From contig CM057464.1 in NCBI GenBank assembly GCA_030035585.1, forward strand, positions 26,243,465 to 26,307,464: DNA of 64,000 nt, written 5' to 3'. Each line of letters opens with the position of its first letter. Positions within the stretch are counted from its first letter, which is position 1. The position numbers and the translations under genes are program-made. A model generated the notes under the pieces. The model saw only the letters and a list, made by a program, of their open reading frames with translations. It did no database searches and was not told the DNA's origin. Of the stretch, positions 11,261 to 22,771 are shown piece after piece. This DNA is from Dugong dugon (taxonomy: Eukaryota; Chordata; Mammalia; Sirenia; Dugongidae).

Positions 11261-11572
11261 GAGCAGCTTGAGAAAAACAAAAAATCACATACAGAGGAGA
11301 AATAATAACACTGAGCTCGGATTATTTGGCAGAAACCATGCAGGCAAAAAGGCAGTGGGATGACATATATAAAATCTTGAAAGAAAAAAATTGACAGCCA
11401 AGAATAATATATCCTGCAAAACTCTCATTCAGATATGATGGTGAAATTAGGTCATTTCCAGATAAACAGAAATTAATGGACTATGTAAAAACCAAACCAA
11501 ACTTACAAGACTTATTAAAGGAAGTCCTTCTATCTGAGAACAAACAATATCAGACCACAGGCTGCCTATAGG
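11261..11572 (+). pseudogene. L1 ORF1 C-terminal domain, out of frame
   Basis: Continuation of the ORF1 above in a shifted frame. Recognisable blocks are the 'SSDYLAETMQAKRQWDDIYK' stretch, a stop within the following 'KEKN.QPRIIYPAKLSF' stretch, and the terminal 'TKPNLQDLLKEVLLSEN' block. This domain normally binds RNA with the RRM. Confidence 0.75.
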
Positions 11573-12000
11573 ACACGGGATTGTACAGCCAGATACCAAC
11601 CTAGGAAATGAACTCTTAAGGACTATGCAAAACCAAAAGAATTACAAAAGTGAGCCAGAGAGGTTAACCTGCAAATGACAACAGCATCAGAACAATAAAA
11701 GAGGGAATAAACAGTGTAGGTATAGAACCTTCTAATGGAGAGGAAGTCAAGCTATACCAAGTAATAATAGACTGGTAGAAATCTAGGAAGATAAGGGTAA
11801 ATTTCAAGGTAACCACAAAGAAAGTTAACAAACCTACTCATCAGAATATAGAAGAAAAACATAAAGTCTCAGTAAAAACAAAACCTACAAAAACAAGAGA
11901 AATGAAAAAAGAACCCACAAACCAAAGGAACTCAGCACAGGAGAGTAAGAGGAACAAAGAAATCATCAGCACCACAAAAAAAAAAAAAGCACTACAAAAT

Positions 12001-12290
12001 GCAATCCCACTACTAGGAATATATCCTAGAGAAATAAGAGCCATCACACTAATAGACATATCCACACTCACATTCATTGAAGCACTGTTCACAATAGCAA
12101 AAAGATAGAAAAAACCTAGATGCCCATCAATGGATGAATGGATAAACAAACTATCTACATACACACAATGGTGTATTATACGAAGATAAAGAACAATGAT
12201 GAATCTGGGAAGCATCTTACAACACGGATGAATCTGGAGGGCATTATGCTGAGTGAAATAAGTCAATCACAAAAGGACAAATAGTGTATG
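12001..12290 (+). pseudogene. L1 ORF2 C-terminal remnant fused to the ORF2 start
   Basis: The sequence after the 12000/12001 junction matches the reverse complement of 18840-19110 in L1-D, which is the cysteine-region end of ORF2. It is the only ORF2 coding left in this element and has several stops. Confidence 0.75.
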
Positions 12291-13144
12291 AGACCACTAT
12301 TATAAAAACTCACAAAAAGGTTTACACACAGAAAGAAACAATCTTAGATGATTACTAGGGAGGGGAGTGGTGGGGAGGGAAAAACACTAAATAGACAATA
12401 GATAAGTGGTATCTTTGGTGAAGAGTAAGACAGTACCCAACACTGGGGAAATCAGTACATCTTGACCAAGGCAAGGTCATGGAAGCCTCATAGACACACC
12501 CAAACTCCCTGAGGGACCAAATTACTGGGCTGAGGGTTGGGGACCATGGTCTTGGTGGACATCTAGCTCAACTGGCATAACATAGTTTATAAAGAGAATG
12601 TTCTGTAGCCTACTACATCTATGCTACTGGTGAGTAGCATCTGGGATCTTAAAAGCTTGTGAGCAGCCATCTAAGATATGCCACTGGTCCCATTCCAGCT
12701 GGAGCAAGGAAAAATGAAGAGAACCAAAGACAACAAGTGAAAGATTAGTCAAAAGGAAATGGACCACAACTACCACAGCCTCCACCAGACTGAGTGCAGG
12801 ACAACTAAATGTTGCGCAGCTACCACCACCAACTGCTCTGACAGGGATCACAATAGAGGGTCCTGGACAGATCTGGAGAAAAATGTAGAACAATATTCTA
12901 ACTCACGAAGAAAGACCAGACTTACTGATCTGTCAGAGACTGGAGAAACCCCAAGAGTATGACCCCTGGACACCCTTTTAACTCAATACTGAAATCACTC
13001 ATGAGGTTCACCTCTCAGCCAAAGATTAGACAGCCCCATAAAACAAAATGAGACTAAAGACTGAGAATGAGAGAGTATTGACATGTTGTGGGGTTGATAA
13101 CCAATGTCACAAAACAGTATGTGTATTAATTGTTTAATGAGAAA

Positions 13145-13452
13145 GTCTAAGAAATTATCTCAGGCCAGAAGAGACAAGTAAATGTAACGATGATATCCTG
13201 GATGAGATCCTGGAACAGAGAAAGGACATTAGTTGAAAAACTAGTAAAATCAAAATAAAATGTGAAGTTTAGTTCATAGTAATGCACCAGTGTTGACTTC
13301 TTAGTTTTGACAGCTACACCCCAGTAATGTGAAATGCTAACAGTAAGGGAAACTGGGTGAGGGCAATATGGTATCTCTCTGTACTGTCTTAGTAACTTCT
13401 CTGTAAATCTAAACCTACTCTAAAATTAAAAACTTCTTTAAAAATATTATCC
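13145..13452 (+). mobile_element. Old L1M-type 3' UTR fragment
   Basis: Resembles the widespread mammalian L1M 3' end: the 'gatcctggaacagagaaagg' block, 'cttagttttgacagctacac', and 'ctctctgtactgtcttagta' leading to an A-rich end near 13452. It follows the younger L1-C directly and is more diverged. Confidence 0.65.
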
Positions 13453-13502
13453 ACCTTATATTGGTATTTAGGCAGACTAATACAAACAAACAAGGAAAAA
13501 TA

Positions 13503-13609
13503 GTGCTCACTTCAGCAGCACATACACAAAAATTGGAACGATACAGAAAAGATTAGCATGGCCCCTGTGTAAAGATGACATGCAAATTCATGAAGCGTTC
13601 CATGTTTTT
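13503..13609 (+). pseudogene. RNU6 (pseudogene): U6 snRNA retropseudogene
   Basis: Full-length match to U6 spliceosomal RNA from the GTGCTC start to CCAT plus a T run. The central 'attggaacgatacaga' and 'agattagcatggcccctg' blocks, which include the region next to the ACAGA box, are intact. I count about ten differences from U6, most of them C-to-T or G-to-A changes typical of methylated CpG decay. No PSE or TATA box at the expected upstream positions is apparent, so it is very unlikely to be expressed. Short 'gaaaaat' motifs on both sides may be a target duplication. Confidence 0.93.
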
Positions 13610-14089
13610 TTTAAAAGAAAAATTTTTTAAAAAGGAGTAAAGACAAAAATATTAATTACTGTAGTGACCAAGATCAACCTTTGTTCATTAAAGTGATTTC
13701 TCATGGGACTGTAACTCTCAGCTATGGGTGTTACTGGCCTAAGTACTTACAGTTTTATAGTTTACATCTGAAATCTTAGTGTTCCAGACATGATAGATGA
13801 AATTCCCTAAAAACAATCATTAGCAGGTTGGGGCAACAGAGGCCTGGTGAACTTTTCTGGAGGTCTCAGAGATACAAATTACATTGATGGCTTCTTCTTG
13901 CTGGGAAGAGAAGCCTTAGAAGGAAGGAAACAGAAGGATTTACCTAAGGACAGAGGGTGAGTGGATGAGCTCCACTATCAGAAATAAGAGTTGAGAGCAA
14001 CAAGTCCTCAAAGTTCCCAGTTGTCTTCTTGGAAGTCTCCCTGAAATGTCATTAACTTCCCTTACCTCCAGCAAGGTTAGATCCCTACT
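13610..14089. other. Unrecognised sequence, about 480 bp
   Basis: No repeat family or open frame of note recognised. Composition is ordinary, with no tandem structure. Confidence 0.4.
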
Positions 14090-14262
14090 CTTCACTTCCA
14101 AAGCACCCTCCACATCCATTACTGCAGCTGTGATTATCTAGTTAATATTTCTTTTCCCAACCAAACTATAAGCTCTGTAAGGGCTATCACCCTGCCTATA
14201 CCCCATCCCTAGCCCCCCAATCTACCCTGGCCTGATGACTCACACTCAGTAAACATTTTGTA
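14090..14262 (+). mobile_element. L2-like LINE 3' end
   Basis: The stretch 'aaactataagctctgtaagg' followed by 'cactcagtaaacatttt' resembles the common L2 3' terminus. Divergence is high, as usual for this ancient family. Confidence 0.5.
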
Positions 14263-14263
14263 T

Positions 14264-14718
14264 TTGTTTCTGATTAGTTTCTGCTGTAACTAATTACCAT
14301 AAACTTAGTGGCTTAAAACAATACAAATTTATTATCTTACAGCTCTGGAGGTCAGAACTCCAAAATGAGTTAGCAGGGTTGCATTCCTTTTGGAGGCTGC
14401 AGCAGAGAATTTGTTCCCTTGTTTTTTTCCAGCTTTTAGAGGCTGCCTGCATTTCTTGGTTGGTGGCCCCTTCCTCCATCTTCAAAGCAAGCAGCATAGC
14501 ATCTTTAAATTCCCCTCTCTCTCTGACCCTTCTGCCTCTCTTATAAGGACACTTGTGATTACACTGGGCCTGCCCAGATAACTCAGGATAACCTCTCCAT
14601 CTCAAGATCCTTAACTTAATCACATCTGTGAAGTCCTTTTGCTACATATGTTAACATAGTCACAGGTTCTGGGGATTAGGATGTGGAATCTTTGGGGGCA
14701 TTATTCTATCTACCACAC
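14264..14718 (-). mobile_element. MaLR (MLT1-like) LTR
   Basis: In reverse orientation it has 'gtggcttaaaacaatacaaa', the 'cttacagctctggaggtcag' block, the 'ccttataaggacacttgtg' type block and a terminal 'attctatctaccacac'. This is the classic reverse-complement face of MLT1/MST LTRs. Boundaries are approximate and I did not find a convincing target duplication. Confidence 0.75.
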
Positions 14719-15389
14719 AAGTGTTGACTGAATGTTGAATGAAGGCAGGGCTTCAAACTGGTTCAAACCAGTTCAGTCATGCCTGACAAAGTGAAACCAG
14801 AAAAGACTCAAATTTTATAAATTTGGGTCATCCAGAACAATAATCGGAACAGGAAAAATTATGTGTCGAAGCCCTGGAATGGGAGACTAAAAAGAGGCGT
14901 AGTGAGCTCTTTCAGGAGCCAGATGCATGAGATTGAATTATTTCCAGGACAAAGTGTCACAGTGGCTGCCATCTTTGAGCAGGGCACCACTGTTTCTGAC
15001 TCTATGCAAAATCTAACGAGCAAGAGATTTGATTGCTATGCAACACGTATGCTGCCCTTGTTTTCTAAGAGGGGGATTAAGTTTCTGTCAGGGCTTTGAC
15101 CTGTAATTTTTCCCATTCCAGTTATGGTTCTTGTTCACCCAAATTTTAAAGATTTGAGTCTGTTGCAGTGTCACTTCCTTGGCCCTGAATGAAAGTCAAG
15201 AACTACAAGCTGAGAAGTTTCACTTTTTTTTTTTTTTTTAATACACTCTCAGGACTTTGTAGATTTTGTAACTTCCCTACATATTTTATTTGTTGTAATA
15301 TCATCTATTTTTCCCTGTAATCATTTGCTTTATTGTAATTGATGATGAAACCCTTAAAAAGATAGGAGACCTGAGTGTTCCACTTTAGA
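14719..15389. other. Unrecognised sequence with a short palindrome
   Basis: No family recognised. It contains the 14-base palindrome 'ctggttcaaaccag' near 14757 and a 78-codon plus-strand frame (14863-15099) with no recognisable motif, which I do not regard as a gene. Confidence 0.4.
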
Positions 15390-15640
15390 AAATCAAATGA
15401 CAAAAGTACTTACTGAGCCCTACAATTTCCCAGGCCCTGGCCAAGTGAGTTAGATGCTTTGTCTCACTCGGTCCTCACAAACCCTGGGAAGTGAATACAA
15501 TTGTTATGTCCTCATTTTGCGGATGAGGAAACCAGGTTTTACAGGTTTAATAAATCTCCCAAGTTCATACCCTCTAGTCACTGACAGTAGAGCTAGTTTT
15601 CAAAACTAGTTCTGACAGAGTCCAGAGCAGAAGTACTTTC
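15390..15640 (-). mobile_element. MIR SINE
   Basis: Reverse-complement MIR: the 'tcactcggtcctcacaaacc' block, then 'tttgcggatgaggaaac' and the tRNA-like head side with 'agttcatacc' and 'agagctag'. Good match to the ancient mammalian MIR core. Confidence 0.75.
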
Positions 15641-15970
15641 CCATGGAGCAACCCCTGCCTGACAAGGAAGGGGTTATTCAGAAACCCCAGTGTTAGGCCT
15701 CAGATGAGCTTTGGAGCTAATAGTCCCAAGGGATGGAATGAATGGTGTCTGGCAACCAATGGAGAGAAAAGAAGAAAGAGCCCTCTGGCCTGAGCATAGG
15801 AAAAAATAAGAACCAGTTGGGCAAGGCTGGTATGGGAGGAGGGGGAAACTTATCTGAGCCTTGGAAGGGGTATAGGAACTGACCTGCCCTGCTATCGAAT
15901 TTTTTATACATACTCATCCGTTTGTTTTGATCATCTTTAAATTCTCTGAGCAGTGTTTTGTTTTTGTTTT
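15641..15970. other. Unrecognised sequence, 330 bp
   Basis: No repeat or gene recognised. The minus-strand 66-codon frame at 15717-15917 has no domain signature. Confidence 0.4.
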
Positions 15971-16158
15971 AAAAAAAGAACAGTTTTATTGAGAGATAAC
16001 GCACATACCATGCAATTTACCCATTTAAAGTGAACAATTCAATAGTTTTTAGTATATTCACAAAGTTGTGTAACCATCACCATAACTGATTTTAGAACAT
16101 TTTCATTACCTTAAAAAGATACTCATTAGCAGTCACTCTCCATTCTGCTCCCACCACC

Positions 16159-16457
16159 CCTGTTGTTGCTGTTAACTGCCATCCAATCACCCCCAAGTAA
16201 TGGCAACCCCATGCACAACAGGATTGGACTGTTGTGATCCACAGGGTTTTCACTGGGTGATTTTCAGAAGCAGATCACCAGACCTTTCTTCCTATTTCAT
16301 CTTAGTCTGAAAGTTCCACTGAAACCTGTTCAGCATCATACCAACACGCAAGCCTCCACTGACAAATGACTGGGGGCTGTGCATGAGGTCCATTGGCCGG
16401 AATCAAACTCAGGTCTCCTGCAGGGAAGGCAAGAATTCTACCACTGAACCACCACTG
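16159..16457 (-). mobile_element. tRNA-Gly-headed BovB-type SINE
   Basis: At the high end the reverse complement is a tRNA-Gly-like head (ggttcagtggtagaattct block and a B box resembling ggttTGATTCC). The body has the 'aggtttcagtggaacttt' and 'cccagtgaaaaccctgtgg' BovB-derived stretches, and the 3' end is (aac)n. Same family as the copy at 60868-61200. It lies in the old L1M. Confidence 0.8.
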
Positions 16458-17090
16458 GCTTCATCCACCAGCGCTAGGCAGTCACTAATCTACCTTCTGT
16501 CTCTATGGATTGGCCTATTTTGAACATTTCATATAAATCTAATCATATAATATATGGTCTTTGTGACTGGCTTTATCAATGTTTTCAAGGTTTATCCATG
16601 TTGTAGCATGTATCATAACTTCATTCCTTTTTATTGATGAATAATATTCCATTGTACAGCTATACCACTTGTTTTTAATTCATTCATCTATTGATAGGCA
16701 CTTGGGTTGTTTCCACATTTTGACTATTATGAATAATGATACTGTGAACATTCATGTACAAGTTTTGTGTGGACACGTTTTTATTTCTCTAGAGTATATA
16801 AGTAGGAGTGGAATTTCTGGGTTATGTGGTAATTTCACGTTTAACACTTTGAAGAACTGCCAAACTATTTTCCATAGAGGCTGCTTCATTTTACAGTCCC
16901 ACCAGCAATGGATGAAGGTTTCAGTGTCTGTACATCTTAGCCAACATCTTGTTATTATCTGTCTTTTTGATTATTGCCATCCGAGTGGGTGCAAAGTGGT
17001 ATCTCATTGTGGTTTTAATTTGCATCTCCTTAGTGGCTAATGATGTTGGACATCTTTTATGTGCTTATTGGTCACAATATGTGCTTATTG

Positions 17091-17302
17091 TGCTCTGGTG
17101 GCACAACAATTAAGTGCTCAGCTGCTAACCAAAAGGTTAGCAGTACAAACTCACCCAGTGAGTCTGCAGGAGAAAGACCTGGCAATCTCTCTTTCAGTCT
17201 AGAAAACTCTTTTTTTCCTACTCTACTCAGAGTTCTACTCTGTCCCATGGAGTCGCTATGAGTCAAAATAGACTTGACAGCATCTAACAACCTAATAACA
17301 AT
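17091..17302 (+). mobile_element. AfroSINE, long subtype
   Basis: Starts with 'gctctggtggcacaacaatt', retains the extra 'ggagaaagacctggcaatct' segment of the long subtype, and ends in 'agcatctaacaacctaataa', a BovB-like (aac)-type 3' end. Inserted in the old L1M. Confidence 0.85.
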
Positions 17303-17515
17303 TGGCCATTTATATACGTTCTTTGCAGAAATGTCTATTCAGATCTTTTGTCCATTTCTTAGTTGGAATGTTTATCTTTTTATTATTGAGTTGTAAAAAG
17401 TTCTTTATATATTTAGATATAAGTCCCTTATCAGGGAAAGTATTTGCAAATACTTTCTCTCATTCTGTGGACCATCTTTTCACTGTCAATTGGATTTTAG
17501 AGGAATTCTTTTTTT

Positions 17516-17893
17516 TTAAAATTTTTTTATTGTACTTCAGATGAAGGTTTACAGAACAAATATTTTCTCATTAAACAGTCAGTACACATATTGTTTTATG
17601 ACATTGGTTAAGAACCCCATGACATGTCAACACTCTCCCACCTCGACCTTGAGGAACTTTTTTTGGTGAAAATATACATAGCCAAAGTTACACCATTTCG
17701 AAAGTTTCTACATGTACAATTCAGTGACATCAGTTACATTCTTCCAGCTGTGCTGCTATTCTCACTATCCTTTTCCAGATTATTCCATCACCATTATCTT
17801 CTACTCACTGTCCCCTAGGCTTCCCATCAAACCTTTTGAGTTGCTGTTGTCAATCTGATCTCATATAGATAATTCTTTTTTTTTTTTTTTTTG
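17516..17893 (-). repeat. Composite L1 3' tail: three poly(A)-separated 3' ends
   Basis: Going 5' to 3' on the minus strand: the L1-D 3' UTR ends in a poly(A) run (17877-17893), then a segment of about 220 bases ending in another A run (about 17655-17662) that resembles an old L1M 3' end, then a second copy of the young L1 3' terminus ending in 'caataaaaaaattttaaaaa'. The same order occurs on the plus strand at 42560-42960 with roughly 90% or better identity by eye. This is the layout of a 3' transduction. Confidence 0.75.
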
Positions 17894-20312
17894 GTACCTT
17901 AGATGAAGGTTTGCAGAACAAATAGCTTCTCATTAAACAGCACACATATTGCCCTATGACAATGGTTAACAACCCCATGACATGTCAACACTGTCCCTTC
18001 TCAACCAACCCACCAGCTTTCCTGTCCCCTCCTGCCTTCTAGTCCTTGTCCCTGGACTGCTGTGCCTCATTAGTCCTGTTCTGTTTTATGAGGCTGTTCA
18101 ATCCCCAGCTGAACAGTGAACTTCGGGAGGGGCTTCATCACTGAGCTAAAAGAGTGTCCGGGACCCATACTCTTGGGGTTTCTCCAGTCTCTCAGGCCAG
18201 TAAATCTGGTCTTTTTTTTTGTGTGTGTGTGAGTTAGAATTATGTTCTATGTCCTTTTCCAGCTCTGTCCAGGACCCTCTATTGTGATCCCTGTCAGAGC
18301 AGTCAGTGGTGGTAGCCGGGCACCATCTAGCTGTACTGTACTCAGTCTGGTGGAGGCCATGGTAGCTGTGGTCCATTAGTCCTTTGGACTAATCTTTTCC
18401 TTGTATCTTGTTCTCATCGTTCTCCCTTGCTCCCAAAGGGTGAGACCAGTGGAGTATCTTAGATGGCTGCTCACAGCCTTTTAAGACCCCAGACGCTACT
18501 CAGCAAGGTAGAATGTAGAACATTGTCTTTATAAACTGTGTTATGCCAATTGAGCTAGATATTCCCTGAGACCATGGTACCTACAGCCCTCCGCCCAGCA
18601 ATTCAATCCCTCAGGGAGTTTGGAAGTGTCTATGGAACTTCCATGACCTTTTCTTGTATGAGTTGTGCTGGCTTCCCCAGTAATGTGTACTGTCTTACAC
18701 TTCACCAAAGTTACCACTTATCTACTTAGTTCCCCCCCATCCCTCCCATCCCTTGTAACCAACAAAGATTGTTTCTTTTTGTGTGTAAACTTTTACATGA
18801 GTTTTTACAGTAGAGGTCTCATACAATATTTGTTCTTTTGTGATTGATTTATTTCACTCAGCATAACGTCTTCCAGTTTCAACCATGTTATGAGATGCAT
18901 CACAGATTCATCATTGTTCTTTATCTTTGTATAATACACCATTGTGTGTATGTACCATAGTTTGTTTATCCATTCATTTGTTGATGGGCACTTAGGTTGT
19001 TTCCGTATTTTTGCTGTTGTGAATAATGCTGCAGTGAACATGGGTGTACATATGTCTATTCGTGTGACAGCTCTTATTTCTGTAGGATATATTCCTAGTT
19101 GTGGGATTGCTATATCGTATGCTATATCTATTTCTAGCTTTTCTAAGGAAGCATCACATCGCTTTCCAAAATGGTTGTACCATTTTACATTCCCACCAAC
19201 AGTGCATAGGATTTCAAAACTCCCCACAGCCTTCCAACATTTGTTATTTTCTTTCTTTCTTTTTTTTTTTTTTTTTTGATTTGTGCCAGTAATGTCAGGG
19301 TGAGATGGTATCTCATTGTAGCTTTGATTTGCATTTCTCTAATGGCTAGTGATATTGAGCATTTCCTCATGTGTCTGTTAGCTGCCTGAATGTCTTCTTT
19401 GATGAAGTGTCTATTCATATCCTTTGCCCATTTTTTACTTGGATTATTTGTCTTTTTCTTGTACAGGTGTTGGATTTTCCTATAGATTTTAGAGATGAGA
19501 ACTTTGTTGGATTTGTTATAGCCAATTTTTTTCCCCCAGTGTGTAGGTTCTCTTTTTACTTTTTTGATGAAGTCTTTTGATGAGCCTAAGTGTTCAAGTT
19601 TTAGAAGATCCCAGTTATCTAGTTTATCTTCCGGTGTTTGTGTATTGTTATGGTTTGTATGCTATTTATGCCATATATTAGGACCTCTAGCTTTGACCCT
19701 ATTTTTTGTTCTATGATCTTTATAGTTTTTGGTTTTATATTTAGGTCTTTGATCCATTTTGAATTAGTTTTTGTGGATGGTGTGAGGTGTGGGTCCTGTT
19801 TCATTTTTTTTACAGATGGACATCCAGTTTTGCTGGTGCCATTTGTTGAAAAGACTGTCTTTTCCCCTTTTAATGGACTTTGGGCCTTTGTCAAAGATCA
19901 GGTGACCGTAGGTGGATGGATTTACATCTGGCTTCTTGATTATGTTCCATGAGTCAATGTGTTTATTGTTGTACTAGTACCAGGCTGTTTTGACCACCAT
20001 AGCTCTATAGTAGGTTCTGAGGTCATAGAAGTGTGAGTTTTCCTACTTTATTCTTCTTCTTCAATAGTACTTTACTTTTCCAGGGTCTCTTCCCTTTCCA
20101 TATAAAGTTAATGAAGTAGTTTTTCCATGTCTTTGAAGAATGCTGTTGGTATTTAGATCGGGATTGAATTGTGTTTGTAGATTGCTTTGGGTAGGATTGA
20201 CATTTTCACAATGTTGAATCTACCTATCCAGAAGCATGGTATGTTTTTCCATTTATGTAGGTATTTTTTTTTTCTTACAGCAGTGTTTTGTAGTTTTCTT
20301 TGTATAGGTCTT

Positions 20313-20809
20313 TGTCATGGATTGAATTATGTCCCCCCAAAAATGTGTGTATCAGTTTGCCTGGGCCATGATTCCCAGTATTGTGTGGTTGTCCTCCATT
20401 TTGTGATTGCAATTTTACGTTAAAGAGGATGAGGGTGGGATTGTAACACCATTACTAAGGTCACATCCCTGATCCAATGTAAAGACAGTTTCCCTGGGGT
20501 GTGGCCTTTACAACCTTTTATCTTACAAGAGATGAAAGGGAAGCAAGCAGAGAGTGGGGGACCTCATGCCACCAAGAAAGCAGTGCCAGGAGCAGAGCGC
20601 ATCCTTTGGAACCGGGATTCCTGTGCAGAGACACTCCTAGTCCAGGGGAAGATTGATGAGAAGGCCAACAGAGAGAGAAAGCCTCCTCTCGGAGCTGACA
20701 CCCTGCATTTGGACTTTTAGCCTACTTTACCATGAAGAAATAAATTTCTTTTTGTTAAAGCCATCCACTTGTGGTATTTCTGGTATAGCAGTACTAGATA
20801 ACTAAGACA
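20313..20809 (+). mobile_element. Solo LTR, MaLR/ERVL type (copy 2)
   Basis: TGTC start and GACA end, flanked by a perfect 5-base target duplication, gtctt (20308-20312 and 20810-20814). AATAAA at 20739-20744. Inserted in the ORF2 region of L1-D, so younger than that L1. Confidence 0.88.
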
Positions 20810-20978
20810 GTCTTTTACGTCACTGGTTAAATTTATTCCTAAGTATTTTAATTTTTTAGGGGATATTATAAACGATATTGCTTTCCTGATTTCCTTTCCA
20901 TAGTTCTGTTTATTGGTGTATAGGAATCCAACTGATTTTTGTATGTTTACCTTGTATCCTGCTACTCTGGTGAATCTA

Positions 20979-21209
20979 TTAGTTCCAGTAGTTTTCTCGT
21001 GGAGTCCTTTGAGTTTTCACATCATCCGCAAATAGGGATAGTTTTACTTCTTCTTTACCAATTTGGATGCCCTTTTCTTGCCTTATTGCTCTAGCTAGTA
21101 CTTCCAGCACAATGTTAAATAGGAGTGGTGATAAAGGGCATCCTTGTCTTTTTACTGTTCTCAGGGGGAGTATTTCCAGCCTCTCTCCATTAAGAATAAT
21201 GTTGGCCAT
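20979..21209 (-). pseudogene. L1 ORF2 reverse transcriptase fragment
   Basis: 76-codon frame covering RT from '[11 protein letters not shown]' through '[24 protein letters not shown]' to 'LSLFADDV'. The catalytic FADD aspartates are retained, but the frame ends soon after and the upstream RT is deleted. RT of this type copies L1 RNA at the nicked target. Confidence 0.85.
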
Positions 21210-22771
21210 TGGTTTTGTATAGATGTCCTTTATTATGTTGAGGAATTTCCCTTCTATACCTATTTTATTGAGAGTTTTTATCAGGAATGGATGTTAGACT
21301 TTATCAAATGCCTCTTCGGTGTTGATTGAGATGATCATGTGATTCTTTTCTATGTTCCTCTTACTCTTATGTTCTGAATTCCTTTTGTTTATGGATTTTT
21401 TTTCTGTTTCTTTCATTTTTGTGGATTTTGTACGTGCTGAGAGTTTGTTTTTCTTTTTTATTTTGATGAGTAGGTTTGTTAACTTTCTTTGCAGTTACCT
21501 TGAAATCTACCCCTGTCTTCCTAAGTTTAAACCAGTCTTTTATTACTTGATATCACCTTGACTTTCTCTGCATTTGAAAGTTCTATACCTACACCATTTA
21601 TTCACTCTTTTATTGTTCTGATGTTGTTGTCATTTACAGATTGACCTCTCTGGTTCCCTGTTGTAAATTTTTTAGTTTTGTTTCATCCTTGAGAGTTCAT
21701 TATCTAGGTTGGTATCTGGCTGATGCTGTCTTATGTCCTAGATTCAGGTTGTTGTCTGATGTTGTTGGTTCTCTAACTGAAAAACTCCCTGTAAGTTTGG
21801 TTTGGTTTTTACATATTCCTTTAATTTCTGTTTATTTGGAAATGTCCTTATTTCACCATCATATTTGAGTGAGAGTTTTTTCAGAATATATTATTTTTGG
21901 TTGGCAGTTTTTTCTTTCAAGATTTTATATATGTCATCCCATTGCTTTCTTGCCTGCATGGTTTCTGCCAAGTAATCAGAGCTGTCTTATTGTTTACCCT
22001 TTGGATGTAACTTTTTGTTTTTTCTCAAGCTGCTCTCAGGATTCTTTCTTTGTCTTTGCTTTTAGAGAGAGTGATTATGATATGTCTTGGTGATTTTCTT
22101 TGGGCGGAATATCCTATATAGGGTTTGTTGAGCTTCTTGGATGGTTGGCTTTTCATCTTTTATAATATTAGGGAAGTTTTCAAAGTCAGCAAATCTTCAG
22201 TGATCCTCTCTGTGTTTTCCATTTTATTCCCCTCTTCTGGAACTCTGATCACACACAAATTTTTGCTTTTGATTGTGTCCCACATCATTATCAGGGTTTC
22301 TTCATTCTTTTCTCTGATTTTTCCTCTAAGTGGTATCCAAGAATTTGTCTTCTAGTGTACTGATTCTGTCTCCCATTGTTTCAGATTTGCTCTTAAAACC
22401 TTCTATTGCACTGTCCATTTCTGAAATCTTGTTTTTATCTTTTGGATTTCTAATTACTGTTTTTGTATGGTTTCTAATTTTTTGTTTATCTTGACATTTT
22501 GTTCCTGTATAATTTTCCTGAATTCTTCATTTGCTATGTCTGTGTTTTCCTTGATTTTGTCTGTATTTTCCATGATTTTGTCTTTGTTTCCTTATTTTTA
22601 TCTGCATTTTCCTTCATCTGTGGATATTAGAGTTTTAAATTTCCTATCAGGTAGTTTCAGTGCCTTTTCTTCTACCAGAAGGTCATCTGGTGTTTTATTT
22701 TGGTCACTTTCTGGAGCCATCCTTTCCTGGTTTTTTGTATGCTTTAATATCATCTTCTGTGTCTGGGACAT

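Larger units (their letters stand above)
9042..13144 (+). mobile_element. L1 LINE (L1-C): 5' UTR + ORF1 + ORF2 tail, internally deleted
   Basis: Complete 5' end ('gggcaatatggcgctatag' start, shared with the copies at 30427 and, inverted, 35922). 5' UTR 9042-10504 with two pyrimidine-rich blocks, ORF1 10505-about 11572, inter-ORF spacer to about 11995, then an abrupt jump at 12000/12001 to the last part of ORF2, followed by the 3' UTR (12600-13144). About 3.3 kb of ORF2 (endonuclease and reverse transcriptase) is missing compared with the other copies. It could not supply its own ORF2 protein. Confidence 0.85.
15975..17515 (-). mobile_element. Old L1M LINE, 3' part
   Basis: Minus-strand L1M: 'ttttattgagagataacgca' 3' terminus, then the ORF2 C-terminal region ('ttccattgtacagctatacc', 'gcacttgggttgtttccac'), interrupted by a tRNA-Gly SINE (16159-16457) and an AfroSINE (17091-17302). 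It is cut at 17515 by the insertion of L1-D. Reading frames are fully decayed. Confidence 0.8.

Noticed and set aside
11990-12010. L1-C deletion as RNA splicing
   Set aside because: By comparison with the other copies the missing segment would end in AG but does not begin with GT at any placement of the junction that I could find.
14863-15099. 78-codon plus-strand frame
   Set aside because: No similarity that I recognise, no splice context; length is within chance expectation.
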